Shown: in pieces, positions 51,830-61,201 of the stretch
How the letters are laid out: each line of letters opens with the position of its first letter
Position numbering within the stretch: the first letter of the stretch is position 1
Assembly: GCF_004345425.1 (NCBI RefSeq)
Contig: NZ_SLVP01000002.1
Coordinates: forward strand, 690,651-754,650
DNA: 64,000 nucleotides
Origin: Paenibacillus sp. BK033
Lineage (GTDB): Bacteria; Bacillota; Bacilli; Paenibacillales; Paenibacillaceae
Direction: 5' to 3'
Position numbers and translations under genes: made by a program
The notes under the pieces: model-generated
What the model saw: only the letters and a program-made list of their open reading frames with translations
Told to the model about the DNA's origin: nothing
The model's database searches: none

Positions 51830-51872
51830 CAAGAAACCCGGCTGTCCTATTAAGGATAGCCGGGTTTCTTGA
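51830..51872 (+). terminator. Terminator of the ABM gene
   Basis: AAGAAACCCGGCT..TCC pairs with GGA..AGCCGGGTTTCTT directly after the stop. A second stem, CCCCAATGCA with TGCATTGGGG, lies at about 51911-51937. Confidence 0.88.
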
Positions 51873-52221
51873 AAGTCCTACAACAGAGGCTATGATAATT
51901 TATAAAAAGAAACCCCAATGCAACCAGTGCATTGGGGCTGTGGAACAGTTTTAAAAAAACATAAAAGCTGGGCTTGTTTTCGTGCTGCCATTTTTGGGTC
52001 TGAGCTAAGAGTAATTTTCGGGGTAGCGTAACAAAAAAGCCAATCCCCCGTTTATGGGCATATGCAAGTTATCTGACGGAAAATAAAGAACATTCCAGCG
52101 TAAAACTCGCCTTACGTTTGCTGGGAGTTTAATAATTGATCGTTGAAAAACGCAGTCAGTTAATTTGGGAATGAACTTTTTTGGATAGAGTCCTTTATTA
52201 AGACTAACAGGAATGTTTAGG

Positions 52222-52461
52222 TTAATGAGGACCCAAATCTGCCTCCCAGGTTGTAGGGGGATTACTACGACGCTCCTCAATCCCCGCAATTACCTCTCGC
52301 ATGGCTCGCACATGCCGAACTTGTTTAGAAACGGTAGCATCCGCTGAGTGCGCGTGAAGACTGCACATCGATACACCACTGAAGCGTTCATGGCCCTTCA
52401 CATCCGAAGCCGAAATCACTTCGTTGTAATTGAATAATACTTCCCTCGTCAGGCGAATCAC
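52222..52461 (-). CDS. Small protein of unknown function
   Basis: 79 residues starting with GTG and supported by an excellent GGAAGGAGG site at 7 bases. Contains LFNYNEVISASDVKGHERF and a Cys/His-containing stretch SMCSLHAHS. No family recognised. The surrounding 51940-52590 holds no other gene that I can support. Coding status rests mainly on the ribosome binding site. Confidence 0.5.
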   Translation of the reverse strand: MIRLTREVLFNYNEVISASDVKGHERFSGVSMCSLHAHSADATVSKQVRHVRAMREVIAGIEERRSNPPTTWEADLGPH

Positions 52462-52590
52462 TCTTCATCCTCCTTCCATCGATTTGTGCGAGATGATTTC
52501 ATTGAAATTCGCCACGTTCAATCGATATATCGGCAATATTTTACATAATTCTGGATGGTGCTGGTCAAGCTAGAGGATAGGTGATGGGGA

Positions 52591-53919
52591 ATGATTATAA
52601 AAAAGGAAAATTCACAACGAAAACAGATCGTTGAGCAACTAGGGAATGCATTGGATTTCCATATTCAGCCTCTTCAAATATGCGGAATCCATCTGGAAAT
52701 AATCGCGTTGTCCAGTCTTGTGGACGTTGCGGCAACCGCCCGGCGTCTGTCGGAAGCCGGGCGGGAGCCTGCAGAGAATTGGCAAGCGCTGCTCGGTGAG
52801 CTTGGCGCAGAGGAAGCGCGCGATGGTTTGGTTCGCGGCCTCCTTGACGGCCGGACCATCATTTTACAGCCTGGCGGAACCGGAGCGGCTTGGGTGCAGT
52901 CGGAGGATCGGCATCTTTACCGTCCGGTCGGCACGCCGAATAATCAGAACATCCTCGTCTCTTCGCAAGCGGGATTCATCGAAGATCTGTCAACCAATCT
53001 CGGACTGATCCGGAGTGAGCTTCGCTCTCAAGACCTGAAGTTTACGCATGTCGATATCGGCACCCGTGAGAAACGGCGGATTATAGTGCTTTCACTTGAT
53101 CACGTAACGGATCCAGCTTTCGCGGCCGATATCGAGAAAGCGCTGAGCGCGCAGACGCACACTCCTTTCGTCTCTCTCCAGCAAGTTTCAAACTGGCTGT
53201 GCAGACGGCCCAAATGGAATCCGATTCCGTCCTTTTTCAAAACGGAGTCTCCGCACGAGGTCACCTACTTCCTGAAGAAAGGCCGGGTCGTTTTGTTAGT
53301 CGATGGTTATCCGGAAGCCATCGTCCTCCCTGTGGAGCTGCCCGACCTGTTCATTGCGGATACCGACCTGGAGTATACCCCCGTCATCGCGTTCATGATC
53401 GTCGCTTTCCGCATTCTTGGCGTCATTATCGCCATATCCGCTCCGGCGGCTTATGTCGCTTTGATATCGGTGAATCCGGACGTCATGAAGGTCGAGCTCA
53501 TTTATTCCATTTCGTTGAGCCGAGTAGGCGTTCCTTATCCTTCACTGACCGAAGCGCTACTGCTCTTGTTCATTATCGAAATGCTGTTCGAAGCGCTTAT
53601 TCGGCTGCCCAAGAGCGTCGGTCCGGCGATGACGATGGTCGGCGGCATCATTCTCGGACAAGCGGTCGTCGAGGCGAATCTGGTCAGCAGCTTGTTGATT
53701 ATCATCCTCGCGGCTTCCACCATCGCCAATTTCACCGTCATCGGGTATAACTTTGCGCTCGTTATCCGGCTATGGCGGTATATAATGCTTCTCTTTGCCG
53801 CTATATTCGGGCCGCTCGGCATTGTGTGCGGGTTCTATATCCTCCTCTCGTTCATCAGCTCGGCTACGATTATGCGGCAGCCGATGATTCCATTCAGGCT
53901 AAGTATGAAAAAGGAGTGA
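52591..53919 (+). CDS. Spore germination protein, GerA-type A subunit
   Basis: 442 residues, somewhat shorter than typical GerAA (about 480) because the hydrophilic N-terminal part is short. After this cytosolic region (1-235) come about five membrane segments, with ELPDLFIADTDLEYTPVIAF, SVNPDVMKVELIYSISLSR and GGIILGQAVVEANLVSS typical of the family. It sits in the spore inner membrane as part of a germinant-gated receptor/ion channel with the next two products. Confidence 0.93.
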   Translation: MIIKKENSQRKQIVEQLGNALDFHIQPLQICGIHLEIIALSSLVDVAATARRLSEAGREPAENWQALLGELGAEEARDGLVRGLLDGRTIILQPGGTGAAWVQSEDRHLYRPVGTPNNQNILVSSQAGFIEDLSTNLGLIRSELRSQDLKFTHVDIGTREKRRIIVLSLDHVTDPAFAADIEKALSAQTHTPFVSLQQVSNWLCRRPKWNPIPSFFKTESPHEVTYFLKKGRVVLLVDGYPEAIVLPVELPDLFIADTDLEYTPVIAFMIVAFRILGVIIAISAPAAYVALISVNPDVMKVELIYSISLSRVGVPYPSLTEALLLLFIIEMLFEALIRLPKSVGPAMTMVGGIILGQAVVEANLVSSLLIIILAASTIANFTVIGYNFALVIRLWRYIMLLFAAIFGPLGIVCGFYILLSFISSATIMRQPMIPFRLSMKKE

Positions 53920-53924
53920 ACAGA

Positions 53925-54995
53925 ATGAGCCGCGGAATCAGCGTTGGAGCCTTCTTTCTTGTACTACAATACGGACTATTTATGTTCGTGTACCCGCAGA
54001 GCATCATTCAGTCCCAGTCATCCGGCCATTGGCTTGTCATCGTCATCGGCTGGCTGATACAAGGAGCGCTGCTGCGTCTGCTGGTTGGAGGCTTGCGTGA
54101 GGACAAGACGGATCTGCTCGCCAAATTCCAGCATGCGGGAACATGGATACGTCTCTGTTTTGTTTGGCCGCTGATCATCTTCAACCTGATGGCCATCGGG
54201 GTCATGATCCGGGGGCATGCCCAAACGTTAAGCATGTTGTATCTGCCCTCCACGCCGCTTTGGGTTTTATTCGCGTTGCTGCTCGTCACCGCGCTGAGCA
54301 CCGCTTATGCGGACAGCGATTCTCTGCTGCGGCTGGCGCTGGTGATTGGATGCTTCGGCATCCCCTTAATGCTGTTCTCCTTCCTTGCTGCCTTGAGGTA
54401 CGGGAATTACCTTATGATTTTTCCGCTACGTCCGACGTTGGCTTTCCTGCATGAACCGAAAATCCTGCCTTCGATTATTGCCTTCGTCAACGTCTGCGGC
54501 TTGATTGGATTTTTCGGGCCGTATTCCGCATCCGCCAAACGCTGGCTTTGGGGAGCGTGGTTAGTTTCACTCTTTCTGTTCCTCGCAAACGTATATCTTC
54601 CCCTAAGCGTGCTCGGCCAGGAAGTTGTGGAAGATCTCCGGTTTCCTTTGATCGTGCTGCTAGACACGGTACGGGTAAAATGGTTTTTTTTCGACCGGAT
54701 CTCATTATTCTATATCATGACGATCATGTTCAGCACGCTCATAAACCTAAGCGGCCTGCTATGGCTGACGAGACAGCTTGCCCTGAATTCGTCGTTCGTT
54801 CCAAGACTAATCACGAATCCGGCCGTCATGGCTTCGCTTGCAATCGTCGTCGCCTATTCCATTCCGACTTTGGAAGCGCTGGAACACCAATTGCGCTGGG
54901 GAGGACCCCTTCGTTTAGGGATGTTGCTGATCCTTGCGTTGATCGCGGGCTACTACCGCAATCGAACTAAGGTTGGGGGACTGCCGCGTGCCTAA
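53925..54995 (+). CDS. Spore germination protein, GerA-type B subunit (permease)
   Basis: 356 residues from ATG 53925 (AAGGAG at 8 bases), five bp after the A subunit stop. Ten membrane helices of the APC-type amino-acid permease fold. The B subunit binds the germinant (an amino acid or sugar) in the spore membrane. Longer upstream reading of this frame overlaps the A gene and is not used. Confidence 0.92.
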   Translation: MSRGISVGAFFLVLQYGLFMFVYPQSIIQSQSSGHWLVIVIGWLIQGALLRLLVGGLREDKTDLLAKFQHAGTWIRLCFVWPLIIFNLMAIGVMIRGHAQTLSMLYLPSTPLWVLFALLLVTALSTAYADSDSLLRLALVIGCFGIPLMLFSFLAALRYGNYLMIFPLRPTLAFLHEPKILPSIIAFVNVCGLIGFFGPYSASAKRWLWGAWLVSLFLFLANVYLPLSVLGQEVVEDLRFPLIVLLDTVRVKWFFFDRISLFYIMTIMFSTLINLSGLLWLTRQLALNSSFVPRLITNPAVMASLAIVVAYSIPTLEALEHQLRWGGPLRLGMLLILALIAGYYRNRTKVGGLPRA

Positions 54996-56070
54996 ACGAT
55001 CGTTAAAATGGATTTGTTCCCTTTTCGTCTGGCTTTGTTGCGGCTTGCTGACCGGCGGCTGCTGGGACAGTCATGACATAAATCACCGCTCCATTCCGGT
55101 CATCATAGGCATATCCAAAGGGCAGGAAAAGGCTTATAAAGTTTCGCTGCAGATTCCCATCCCGGCAGAACGGAAGCTGACAGTCAAGGTCGTCTCGAGA
55201 GAAGCTTCCACGGTCAGCGCAGCGATTAACGCCATTCGAGTCGACGTCGAGAATTACATCGACCTGCTCAGCGTGCAACTCATTGTCTTCAGTCAAGAGC
55301 TCGCCCAAGCGGGACTTCATGAAGAACTGACCAACGTGATCCGGTCAAGGAATTTTTCCCCAAAAGCGCTGCTTGCCATCACGGACGGAGATATGGAAGA
55401 ATTACTGACCAATTCCAATAATGCCATTTCGAACGATGTCACGACTTTCTATAAATTCTCGAACAAACGCGCCGGATGGACGCCTAGAACGACGAAAACC
55501 AGCTTGCTGGACGCATTCGCCGCGACAAGATCGTACACGCAGGACACCATGATCCCCATCATTAAGCCAGGCCGAAGAACGGTGCTCGAATTCGACGGCT
55601 CCGCCCTGCTGAAAAAAGGGAAGATGGTCGGCCGGCTGAACGAAGAAGAGATTGTGGCGATAAACGTGGTAAGTAATAACTATTACGGCGCCGATGTCGA
55701 AGTAATGCAAAATGCGAGCGTCACCATTCGATCAGCCCATATCGACTGGCAAAGTAAGATGACCGGTAGCGGCCCGGAACTGCTCGGAAAGCTCTCCATT
55801 CAGGCTTCGCTTACGGAGTCGGAGGCCGTAAAATCGGCAAGCGAGCATGAGAAAGAACTACAAGTAGAATTCACGAAGAAGCTGGAGAACGTCACGAACA
55901 AGCTGGTAAAGTCCGGCTGCGATCCGATGGGGCTCGGCAACCACTTCAGAAGCAAAATCCCGTTCAACAAGCTCACCAACTGGCGGACTGAGTATTACCC
56001 TAAGCTGAAGATCAAATACAGCGTCCATGTCGTGATCAACAATCTAGGCGAACTGGTTCAAGAGGATTAG
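54988..56070 (+). CDS. Spore germination protein, GerA-type C subunit (lipoprotein)
   Basis: 360 residues from GTG 54988, preceded by GGGGGA; overlaps the B gene by 8 bases. Lipobox LTGGC then WDSHDINHRSI, the usual start of GerAC proteins (CWD-x-EI). Three alpha/beta domains follow, ending in the conserved YPKLKIKYSVHVVINNLGE. Completes an A-B-C receptor operon, which in Bacillales is made in the forespore under SigG. Confidence 0.93.
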   Translation: MPKRSLKWICSLFVWLCCGLLTGGCWDSHDINHRSIPVIIGISKGQEKAYKVSLQIPIPAERKLTVKVVSREASTVSAAINAIRVDVENYIDLLSVQLIVFSQELAQAGLHEELTNVIRSRNFSPKALLAITDGDMEELLTNSNNAISNDVTTFYKFSNKRAGWTPRTTKTSLLDAFAATRSYTQDTMIPIIKPGRRTVLEFDGSALLKKGKMVGRLNEEEIVAINVVSNNYYGADVEVMQNASVTIRSAHIDWQSKMTGSGPELLGKLSIQASLTESEAVKSASEHEKELQVEFTKKLENVTNKLVKSGCDPMGLGNHFRSKIPFNKLTNWRTEYYPKLKIKYSVHVVINNLGELVQED

Positions 56071-56567
56071 CTTCCATTGGCAGGCGGGGCCCTTGGCAAA
56101 AAGCACTTCACGAGGAGCAGCGGGAACGCTTTGGCAATAAATTGCCGCTATCGAGGTAGCGTGTAGACACCTGCATGCGCATATCCGTTACAAAGCGATT
56201 AATGCGTTTTCTCAGCACCTCTCTTAACTGGCTCCCGTCTGCATGAACCAAAAGCATAATTTGTTTTTTAATAGAAGGTTTTAGACTTCTTTATTAAATA
56301 ACAAGGGGCAAGAGCCGTTAGTCCAGTAACTTACCCACATGCTCGAAGACAGACTGTTGATTTTTCATGTGTGTTTGTCGATCCCATAAGGAGGCCACAA
56401 TTTCATCTTGAATTGGCGCCACAGGTAAACTACTCCCGAACTAATATCGGTCAGATCGACATCGAGCCCTAGTATGCTAGTCTGTTGTACTATGGCACTT
56501 GGCCCGTCCGCTACTGCCGTTCCGTCTTCTGACCACCTACATATTGTGGCAACTAGGAGGTGCGTAA
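56071..56567. other. Intergenic region between ger operon and collagen-like gene
   Basis: About 500 bp without a supported gene. A 49-codon minus-strand frame (56108-56257) lacks a convincing ribosome binding site. An ATTAA/TTAAT-rich hairpin near 56270-56310 may end the ger operon. The collagen-like gene promoter must lie near 56400-56550, but I see no clear sigma-factor box. Confidence 0.5.
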
Positions 56568-57647
56568 GTGCCAATACACAAGTTACGGAAGCCGAATAGG
56601 TGCTTGAGGAAGTGCGATTGTGTCGTACGAAGGAAGAGACGTTGCCGGAAGAGGATTAGTCAGAAACAGTTCGAGCGTCTAACGAATATATTGCAAGGAG
56701 TTCAAGAAACACTGTCCGCTTCGCTTCAGAGCGACGATCTGGTACAAAGCCGCCCGCTTCTTCTGCAATTGATGAGATTAGAACACTTTCTGTCTACTGC
56801 CCATTTATACCGTCAGTTCATTTTGCTTAAGCTGCTGCGCAAGACGATTCGGTTGCTGGCGAATTTCAATGTCGTGAAAATCGATAAAATTAACCTGCTA
56901 TTACAGATCTTCAACCAGCTGTTCATTACCCTTTCACTTAACCTAAGTGTGGCCCAGATTGAGATCATCAACAACATCATTACCAACGTGACCATCTTAC
57001 TTGAGGGTTCGGAAGGACCGACAGGGGCAGCAGGGCCAGCAGGGCCAGTAGGCCCGCAAGGACCAATTGGACCGACTGGACCAGAAGGTCCGCAAGGACC
57101 AATTGGATTGGCTGGACCAGAAGGGCCGCAAGGACCAATTGGATCGACTGGACCGGAAGGGCCACAAGGACCAATTGGATCGACTGGACCGGAAGGGCCG
57201 CAAGGACCCACCGGACCTTTAGCTACCCAAACAAATGGTTTTATCGTTAACTTTACGACGACCGGACTTATTCCTCAAGGAACGGGAATTCCTTTAGATA
57301 CCAATTTTTTATTGTCTCCGGGCATTACCCATACACCGGGTTCATCTGTCATTAATCTTGAAAGCGGTATTTACTGGATTGAGTACACCACTAAATCCTC
57401 AGCTCCCACAGCAGTTTTTGTATCGACGAGAGCGGTTCTTAACGGTACTTCGATCCCTGGGGCTACTGTCGTAAGCCCCACAACGACTTCCGGCAACTTC
57501 CAAACTTTAAGCTCGGGCTTTATTGTTGATGCACCTAATCCTACCAACACATTGGAGATTGCTGCAGATTCCTTGGGAGGGAATATTTATAATTCCCAGT
57601 TCCCTAACATCCCGAACATATCTGTGAGAATTGTGAGAGTCGCTTAG
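56568..57647 (+). CDS. Collagen-like Gly-X-Y repeat protein, probable spore surface protein
   Basis: 359 residues from GTG with AGGAGGT upstream. A basic Cys/Arg-rich start (1-30) and a helical N-terminal domain (30-145) precede about 24 Gly-X-Y triplets (148-220), then a C-terminal beta-rich domain (225-359) like the trimer-forming heads of BclA-type exosporium filaments. The triplets are built from a 36-bp DNA repeat (12 residues, such as [12 protein letters not shown]) in four or five copies. Its place next to a germination operon supports a spore role. The N-terminal domain differs from the short BclA anchor. Confidence 0.85.
   Translation: MPIHKLRKPNRCLRKCDCVVRRKRRCRKRISQKQFERLTNILQGVQETLSASLQSDDLVQSRPLLLQLMRLEHFLSTAHLYRQFILLKLLRKTIRLLANFNVVKIDKINLLLQIFNQLFITLSLNLSVAQIEIINNIITNVTILLEGSEGPTGAAGPAGPVGPQGPIGPTGPEGPQGPIGLAGPEGPQGPIGSTGPEGPQGPIGSTGPEGPQGPTGPLATQTNGFIVNFTTTGLIPQGTGIPLDTNFLLSPGITHTPGSSVINLESGIYWIEYTTKSSAPTAVFVSTRAVLNGTSIPGATVVSPTTTSGNFQTLSSGFIVDAPNPTNTLEIAADSLGGNIYNSQFPNIPNISVRIVRVA
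57000..57212 (+). repeat. 36-bp tandem repeats encoding collagen triplets
   Basis: Successive near-identical 36-bp units (GGACCAATTGGA... then CCGCAA) start about 57058 and end about 57206. Copies differ at a few third positions and at the Thr/Ala and Leu/Ser codons. Such arrays change length by slipped pairing. Confidence 0.85.
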
Positions 57648-57963
57648 CTTCAAAAGATTAGTATAACGAAGATCTTCTGGGTAATCCGTAACATTGAATA
57701 TCTAGGCAGTGCGGTCTAATCAATGTAGACAAACATTACAATACAAGTGCCTAACAGAGGCCTTGTAAATAGCACTTTCTGTCGTAGTGTGACTAAGTCG
57801 GAATCTCAATAAAACAAATCGGTTGAGAAATCCAAGGGGAACTACCTACTTTTGGATTTCTCATCCGATATTATACAGCGTCAGCTTGCACAATTGAGTA
57901 TGAGCTTCGAATCATTCTTGCGCGTATTCCATATGCACTTGAAATGGCATTCATGTAACAAAT

Positions 57964-58077
57964 CTAGCTGGAGTTGTCCTGCAAATCTACATCATCCGTC
58001 ATATCGATCAGCCATTGATACGTGGCGCATGCTTTCTCTTCAGCGGCGATATCTTTATAGAGGTCCGCGATAACGGA
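57964..58077 (-). pseudogene. cotJC: Remnant of a ferritin-like/manganese-catalase-type spore coat protein (CotJC-like)
   Basis: A 37-codon frame without a start reads VIADLYKDIAAEEKACATYQ then WLIDMTDDVDLQD, closely resembling the conserved iron/manganese-binding helix and hinge of CotJC/Mn-catalase proteins. It is bounded by a stop on both sides; the following bases hold a degraded continuation in other frames. The rest of the 57648-58150 region has no gene. Confidence 0.65.
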
Positions 58078-58151
58078 TTAAAGATCCGTTCTATTTTCAT
58101 TGGTTTTGTTAAAGGTTTTTATATATCAATACTTATTATTATCTTTAGGTT

Positions 58152-58265
58152 TTAAACGAGACCTAATAGACCAACTAAAATATTTTCAGAAAACGCCGTG
58201 TACAATCCAAGTGCTAAAAAACCGATCAAACGAATTGCCTCGATAATTTTTTTATATTTGAGCAT
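58152..58265 (-). CDS. 37-residue hydrophobic peptide
   Basis: ATG at 58265 with GGAGAG six bases upstream opens a 37-codon frame: a basic start (MLKYKKIIEAIR) followed by one membrane helix (LIGFLALGLYTAF) and a hydrophobic tail ending GLLGLV. It has the look of a small membrane peptide or type I toxin. Coding is supported only by the ribosome binding site and composition. Confidence 0.45.
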   Translation of the reverse strand: MLKYKKIIEAIRLIGFLALGLYTAFSENILVGLLGLV

Positions 58266-58360
58266 GTTGTCTCTCCATTTTTCATTTGAATTATTACTAA
58301 TTATAACAATTTTTTCAACTTATTCCTAAAAACAAATTTAATTTAAAAAGACTGAAGTAA

Positions 58361-58402
58361 AGGACATGCTCGCCATGTCGATGACAGGAAGCATGTCCTT
58401 TT
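58361..58402. terminator. Terminator near the GNAT gene
   Basis: AAGGACATGCT and AGCATGTCCTT form the stem. TTTTTT lies on the plus side, the weaker TTTACTTC on the minus side, 27 bp beyond the GNAT stop. Confidence 0.65.
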
Positions 58403-58428
58403 TTCACATCAAGCTCCGCATGTTTAGG

Positions 58429-58884
58429 TTACAACTCTCGGGTCATAAAAGTGCTGTAAGGATCGAGTGAATAATCTGCAAATGGGCCGCACTCCTCAAA
58501 TCCGAAGGCCGTGTACAGCCGTCTGGCCGGCTCGAACGACGCCATCGAGCCCGTCTCCAGGCTCAGTCGCCGGTATCCCCGCCGCCGGGCCTCCTCAATG
58601 ATGTGGGACAAGATGGATCGGGCCACGCCTTTACGCAAGTGGGCGGATGCGGTCCGCATCGATTTGATCTCGCCGTGGCCAGGATCGAGCTCCTTCAATG
58701 CCCCACAGCCAAGCAGCTCTCCCTGCTCCCATGCGCTCCAGAACGTCACATCCAACCGCCGCAGCCCGTCCAAGTCTAGGGCGTGCACGCTCTCCGCCGG
58801 CGATTCCTCCGCCATGCCTTGAAGATGCTCGTGGATCAATGCGGCTATTTCCGGCCCGCTTAAATCGTCCAGCCTAATTTCCAT
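58429..58884 (-). CDS. GNAT family N-acetyltransferase (YsnE-like)
   Basis: 151 residues from ATG 58884 (GAAGG upstream). Acetyl-CoA-binding motif A is HLRKGVARSILSHIIEEA, followed by RLSLETGSMASFEPARRLY and YTAFGFEECGPF. Similar to B. subtilis YsnE and related acetyltransferases. The reading frame is continuous with the broken DUF3885 gene upstream, so the GNAT start was chosen by domain edge and ribosome binding site. Substrate unknown. Confidence 0.85.
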   Translation of the reverse strand: MEIRLDDLSGPEIAALIHEHLQGMAEESPAESVHALDLDGLRRLDVTFWSAWEQGELLGCGALKELDPGHGEIKSMRTASAHLRKGVARSILSHIIEEARRRGYRRLSLETGSMASFEPARRLYTAFGFEECGPFADYSLDPYSTFMTREL

Positions 58885-59217
58885 ACCCTTCACCTTCACT
58901 CCGTTGTAAGTTTCATCTCTTGTGCTGTGATCATTGTACAGCCGGACGAGCTTGAGAAAAAGGTAATCTTCTCGGGAAACATTTCCCCTTTCGTCAGATG
59001 TCATGTTTTCTCGTTCCGCAATCGCGATGGATCAGCCGCTGTTAACCTCCGTGCGATGTATAAAAATCACATCGTCTTCAGGTTCGAAAATTGTATGATA
59101 AATGGCACTCACGCGACGAAGACTTTCGTTCCGATACGCCTCTTCCGTCAAGCTTTCGAGTCCTAATTCAAAACGGATATAAGGACCTTGAGCTTTAATT
59201 TCTTTTACAATATTCAT
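58885..59217 (-). pseudogene. DUF3885-like gene interrupted by an in-frame TGA
   Basis: ATG 59217 with AAGGG upstream begins a DUF3885-like N-terminal segment (YIRFELGLE, then AIYHTIFEPEDDVIFI). TGA at 59032-59034 stops it after 61 codons, yet the same frame continues open for 49 codons up to the GNAT start (REDYLFLKLVRLYNDHSTRD). Family members run to about 200 residues, so this is probably a nonsense-mutated, decaying gene. Confidence 0.55.
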
Positions 59218-59397
59218 TGAAGTTTTCCCTTTGCTTTTAATCACCATTTTACCATGTCGCATTGACCAATATCCTTAATGTTTGGATTTGGCTCTCCAGC
59301 CCATTATTTTAACAAAAATGGCAACTGATCAGCTAGTCAGTCACCATTACGTTGTTCTCAGCTAACGTCTCCCGTCCCTCGGTTTTAAGGGTTTATC

Positions 59398-59740
59398 TCA
59401 CATATACTCACTCATTCGCAGGATTTCTACATCTTGATTCAGGTTTATCTTAAGTATGAATTGGTATAGTACTGTTTGGGCTTTCGGTCGGGCATGCTGA
59501 AACAGAGGAACCATTAGGAAATATCCCCCAATTAGTTACTACTGCATGCATACTCCACTTCTCCCCTGGAGGTTCACCCTCCCAAATCTCAACGGGTCAC
59601 TGCCCTTACATTCCTTCGTTATACCTGTCCAAGGTGTGGAGACCGATAGCGTTTAGCGGATGGGTCTGGCCCTTATGGGAAACGAACTCGGTCCTCCGTG
59701 CTTTCTTTGTGAAATCCTGCGAATGAGTCAATATACGTGA
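59398..59740. mobile_element. 343-bp element bounded by 30-bp inverted repeats
   Basis: TCACATATACTCACTCATTC... (59398-59427) is matched in reverse complement by 59711-59740 at 27 of 30 positions, the inner 18 being perfect. The interior has no open frame and holds several GC-rich self-complementary segments, suggesting structured RNA. It ends 13 bp from an IS110-type transposase stop. It may be a MITE, or the non-coding end of an IS110/IS1111 element, which in intact elements encodes the bridge RNA. Confidence 0.6.
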
Positions 59741-59753
59741 ATACTAATAAAAC

Positions 59754-60032
59754 TTAAGCTGCTTCTCCCCAGGCTAGGATGGTTTTCTCGGGCGTAAACT
59801 TTTCTCCTCGCTGAACCATACCAACTAAAATGCGTGCTAACTTCCCGATTAATTTAAAGATGGATTGCTGCTTCTTCATCTTCTTTACTTGCAAATTATG
59901 CTCATGCAGGTAACGGAAAACGGGATTATTCCAAACGAGCCGAACCGTTGCAAGGTAGAGATATTTCCGTAAAGCAGAGTCACCTCGTTTTGAAAGAACA
60001 GTCCTATTATACAAAAAAGCCCGAATCCACAA
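59754..60032 (-). pseudogene. IS110-family transposase, C-terminal fragment
   Basis: From about 60008 downwards the frame reads LSKRGDSALRKYLYLATVRL then KKMKKQQSIFKLIGKLARIL, the conserved C-terminal (Transposase_20) part of IS110-family recombinases. The N-terminal DEDD domain is missing; the first 14 codons of the frame are translated from a terminator hairpin at the junction. A truncated, inactive copy. Confidence 0.85.
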
Positions 60033-60048
60033 GGGATTCGGGCTTTGA
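60014..60048. terminator. Terminator at the IS110 junction
   Basis: AAAGCCCGAATCC pairs with GGATTCGGGCTTT around CACAA, with A-run and TTTG/TTTTTT flanks. It marks the breakpoint of the transposase fragment. The following 60049-60384 stretch is AT-rich and holds no gene that I can see. Confidence 0.8.
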
Positions 60049-60390
60049 CATCATAATCAATTTTAGTGACATTTTATATTACAAGATGTGACATATGATA
60101 TTACAGCGGACATTCATTCATCGTGTTGTATTCCACAAATAATTAGAAAATGGATCCTGCAAACCTGCGTAGCACCGTCATTATTATTTCAAAATTGATT
60201 AGAATTTTGAACGCACCTAGGCTTTAGATTATCGATTTGTTGCAAAAATCGTTAGAAAAAAATTTTTAACCTTTTTACTGAATATGCATAATTATTCATT
60301 CTAATTCAAGATCTCGAAAAGCCCTTGTTTTGGAACACAGTCTCACCTCACAAAATGATCAGTGGTAAAGAAGAAAATTTCTAGCAACTT

Positions 60391-60414
60391 AAATAAGCCA
60401 CTCATTTGAGTGGC
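60391..60414 (-). terminator. Terminator of the 185-residue membrane protein gene
   Basis: AAGCCACTCA and TGAGTGGCTT pair perfectly around a TT centre, 15 bp beyond the stop at 60429. Confidence 0.75.
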
Positions 60415-60428
60415 TTTCAGATTTCCTG

Positions 60429-60986
60429 TTACGTTAATTCTTTTTCAATAAAACTAATCAACTTATGAAACTCCTCTATAGTCCCGCCTGCATTTGAAAT
60501 AGCAGCAAGTTCATCGTCTCCATTGTAGGGATCCTTAAAATACTTCGTGATAAAGTCATTAAACACGAGCCATGCTTTATCAATTGTTTCTATTTCAGTA
60601 TCATCGAAATACTCAGCTAATTGTTCATTTGTTAATCCGTGCCCCCGCGGAGCTTTGCGTATTTCTACAATGCTATTCGATGTTCCATCAATTCTAACCG
60701 AGTAAGCTTGCAATAATCCAAAGTGACAAGATCTAGCATTATTTAAAACAATGCGTAAATAACGTCTCCTTAATGCTTCCCAGCTTCGTTGCTCCTTTTT
60801 GATCTGCCTTTCAAACATTTGTTTACTAAGCTCATATGTAAGTTTTGCGGACTCGGCACTGTCTCTAGCTGCAGCTGCGTTTTGTTCATTAATTCTTGAT
60901 CCTTTTGAAGTTAAGACAATAATGATAATTGTCAAAACCGTGCTCATAAAAATATTAATTGCCGTCAACCAATCAGAACTACTCAT
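60429..60986 (-). CDS. Membrane-anchored protein of unknown function
   Basis: 185 residues from ATG 60986, with AGGAGGA at 6 bases; a TTG two codons earlier is too close. One N-terminal membrane helix (about 10-27), a coiled-coil-like stretch (30-75, NEQNAAAARDSAESAKLTYE), then a globular helical domain. Proteins with this layout are common in AT-rich accessory regions. Family unknown. Codon use is AT-rich like its neighbours at 61-63 kb. Confidence 0.7.
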   Translation of the reverse strand: MSSSDWLTAINIFMSTVLTIIIIVLTSKGSRINEQNAAAARDSAESAKLTYELSKQMFERQIKKEQRSWEALRRRYLRIVLNNARSCHFGLLQAYSVRIDGTSNSIVEIRKAPRGHGLTNEQLAEYFDDTEIETIDKAWLVFNDFITKYFKDPYNGDDELAAISNAGGTIEEFHKLISFIEKELT

Positions 60987-61201
60987 AATCAATCCTCCTG
61001 TTAGCTAACCAAAAAATGTTTTTATGTAGAATTCTGTTACCTATAAGGTTTTCCTTCCGAATGAGATAATTAATTTCAAATGCGTAATTGAAACAAACCA
61101 CCTTAAAGAACATATCTTTAGAAGGTTTATAAAATATTTTGAACAAGAACGAATGTTCCTGTATAATTGGATTAAAATGTATGATGATTGGAGTCTTAAA
61201 A

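Noticed and set aside
52005..52289. Minus-strand open frame of 94 codons
   Set aside because: No ribosome binding site, overlaps the better-supported 52222-52461 gene, and the sequence looks non-protein-like.
56365..56574. Minus-strand open frame upstream of the collagen-like gene
   Set aside because: It covers the promoter and ribosome binding site of the collagen-like gene on the other strand and has no start signals.
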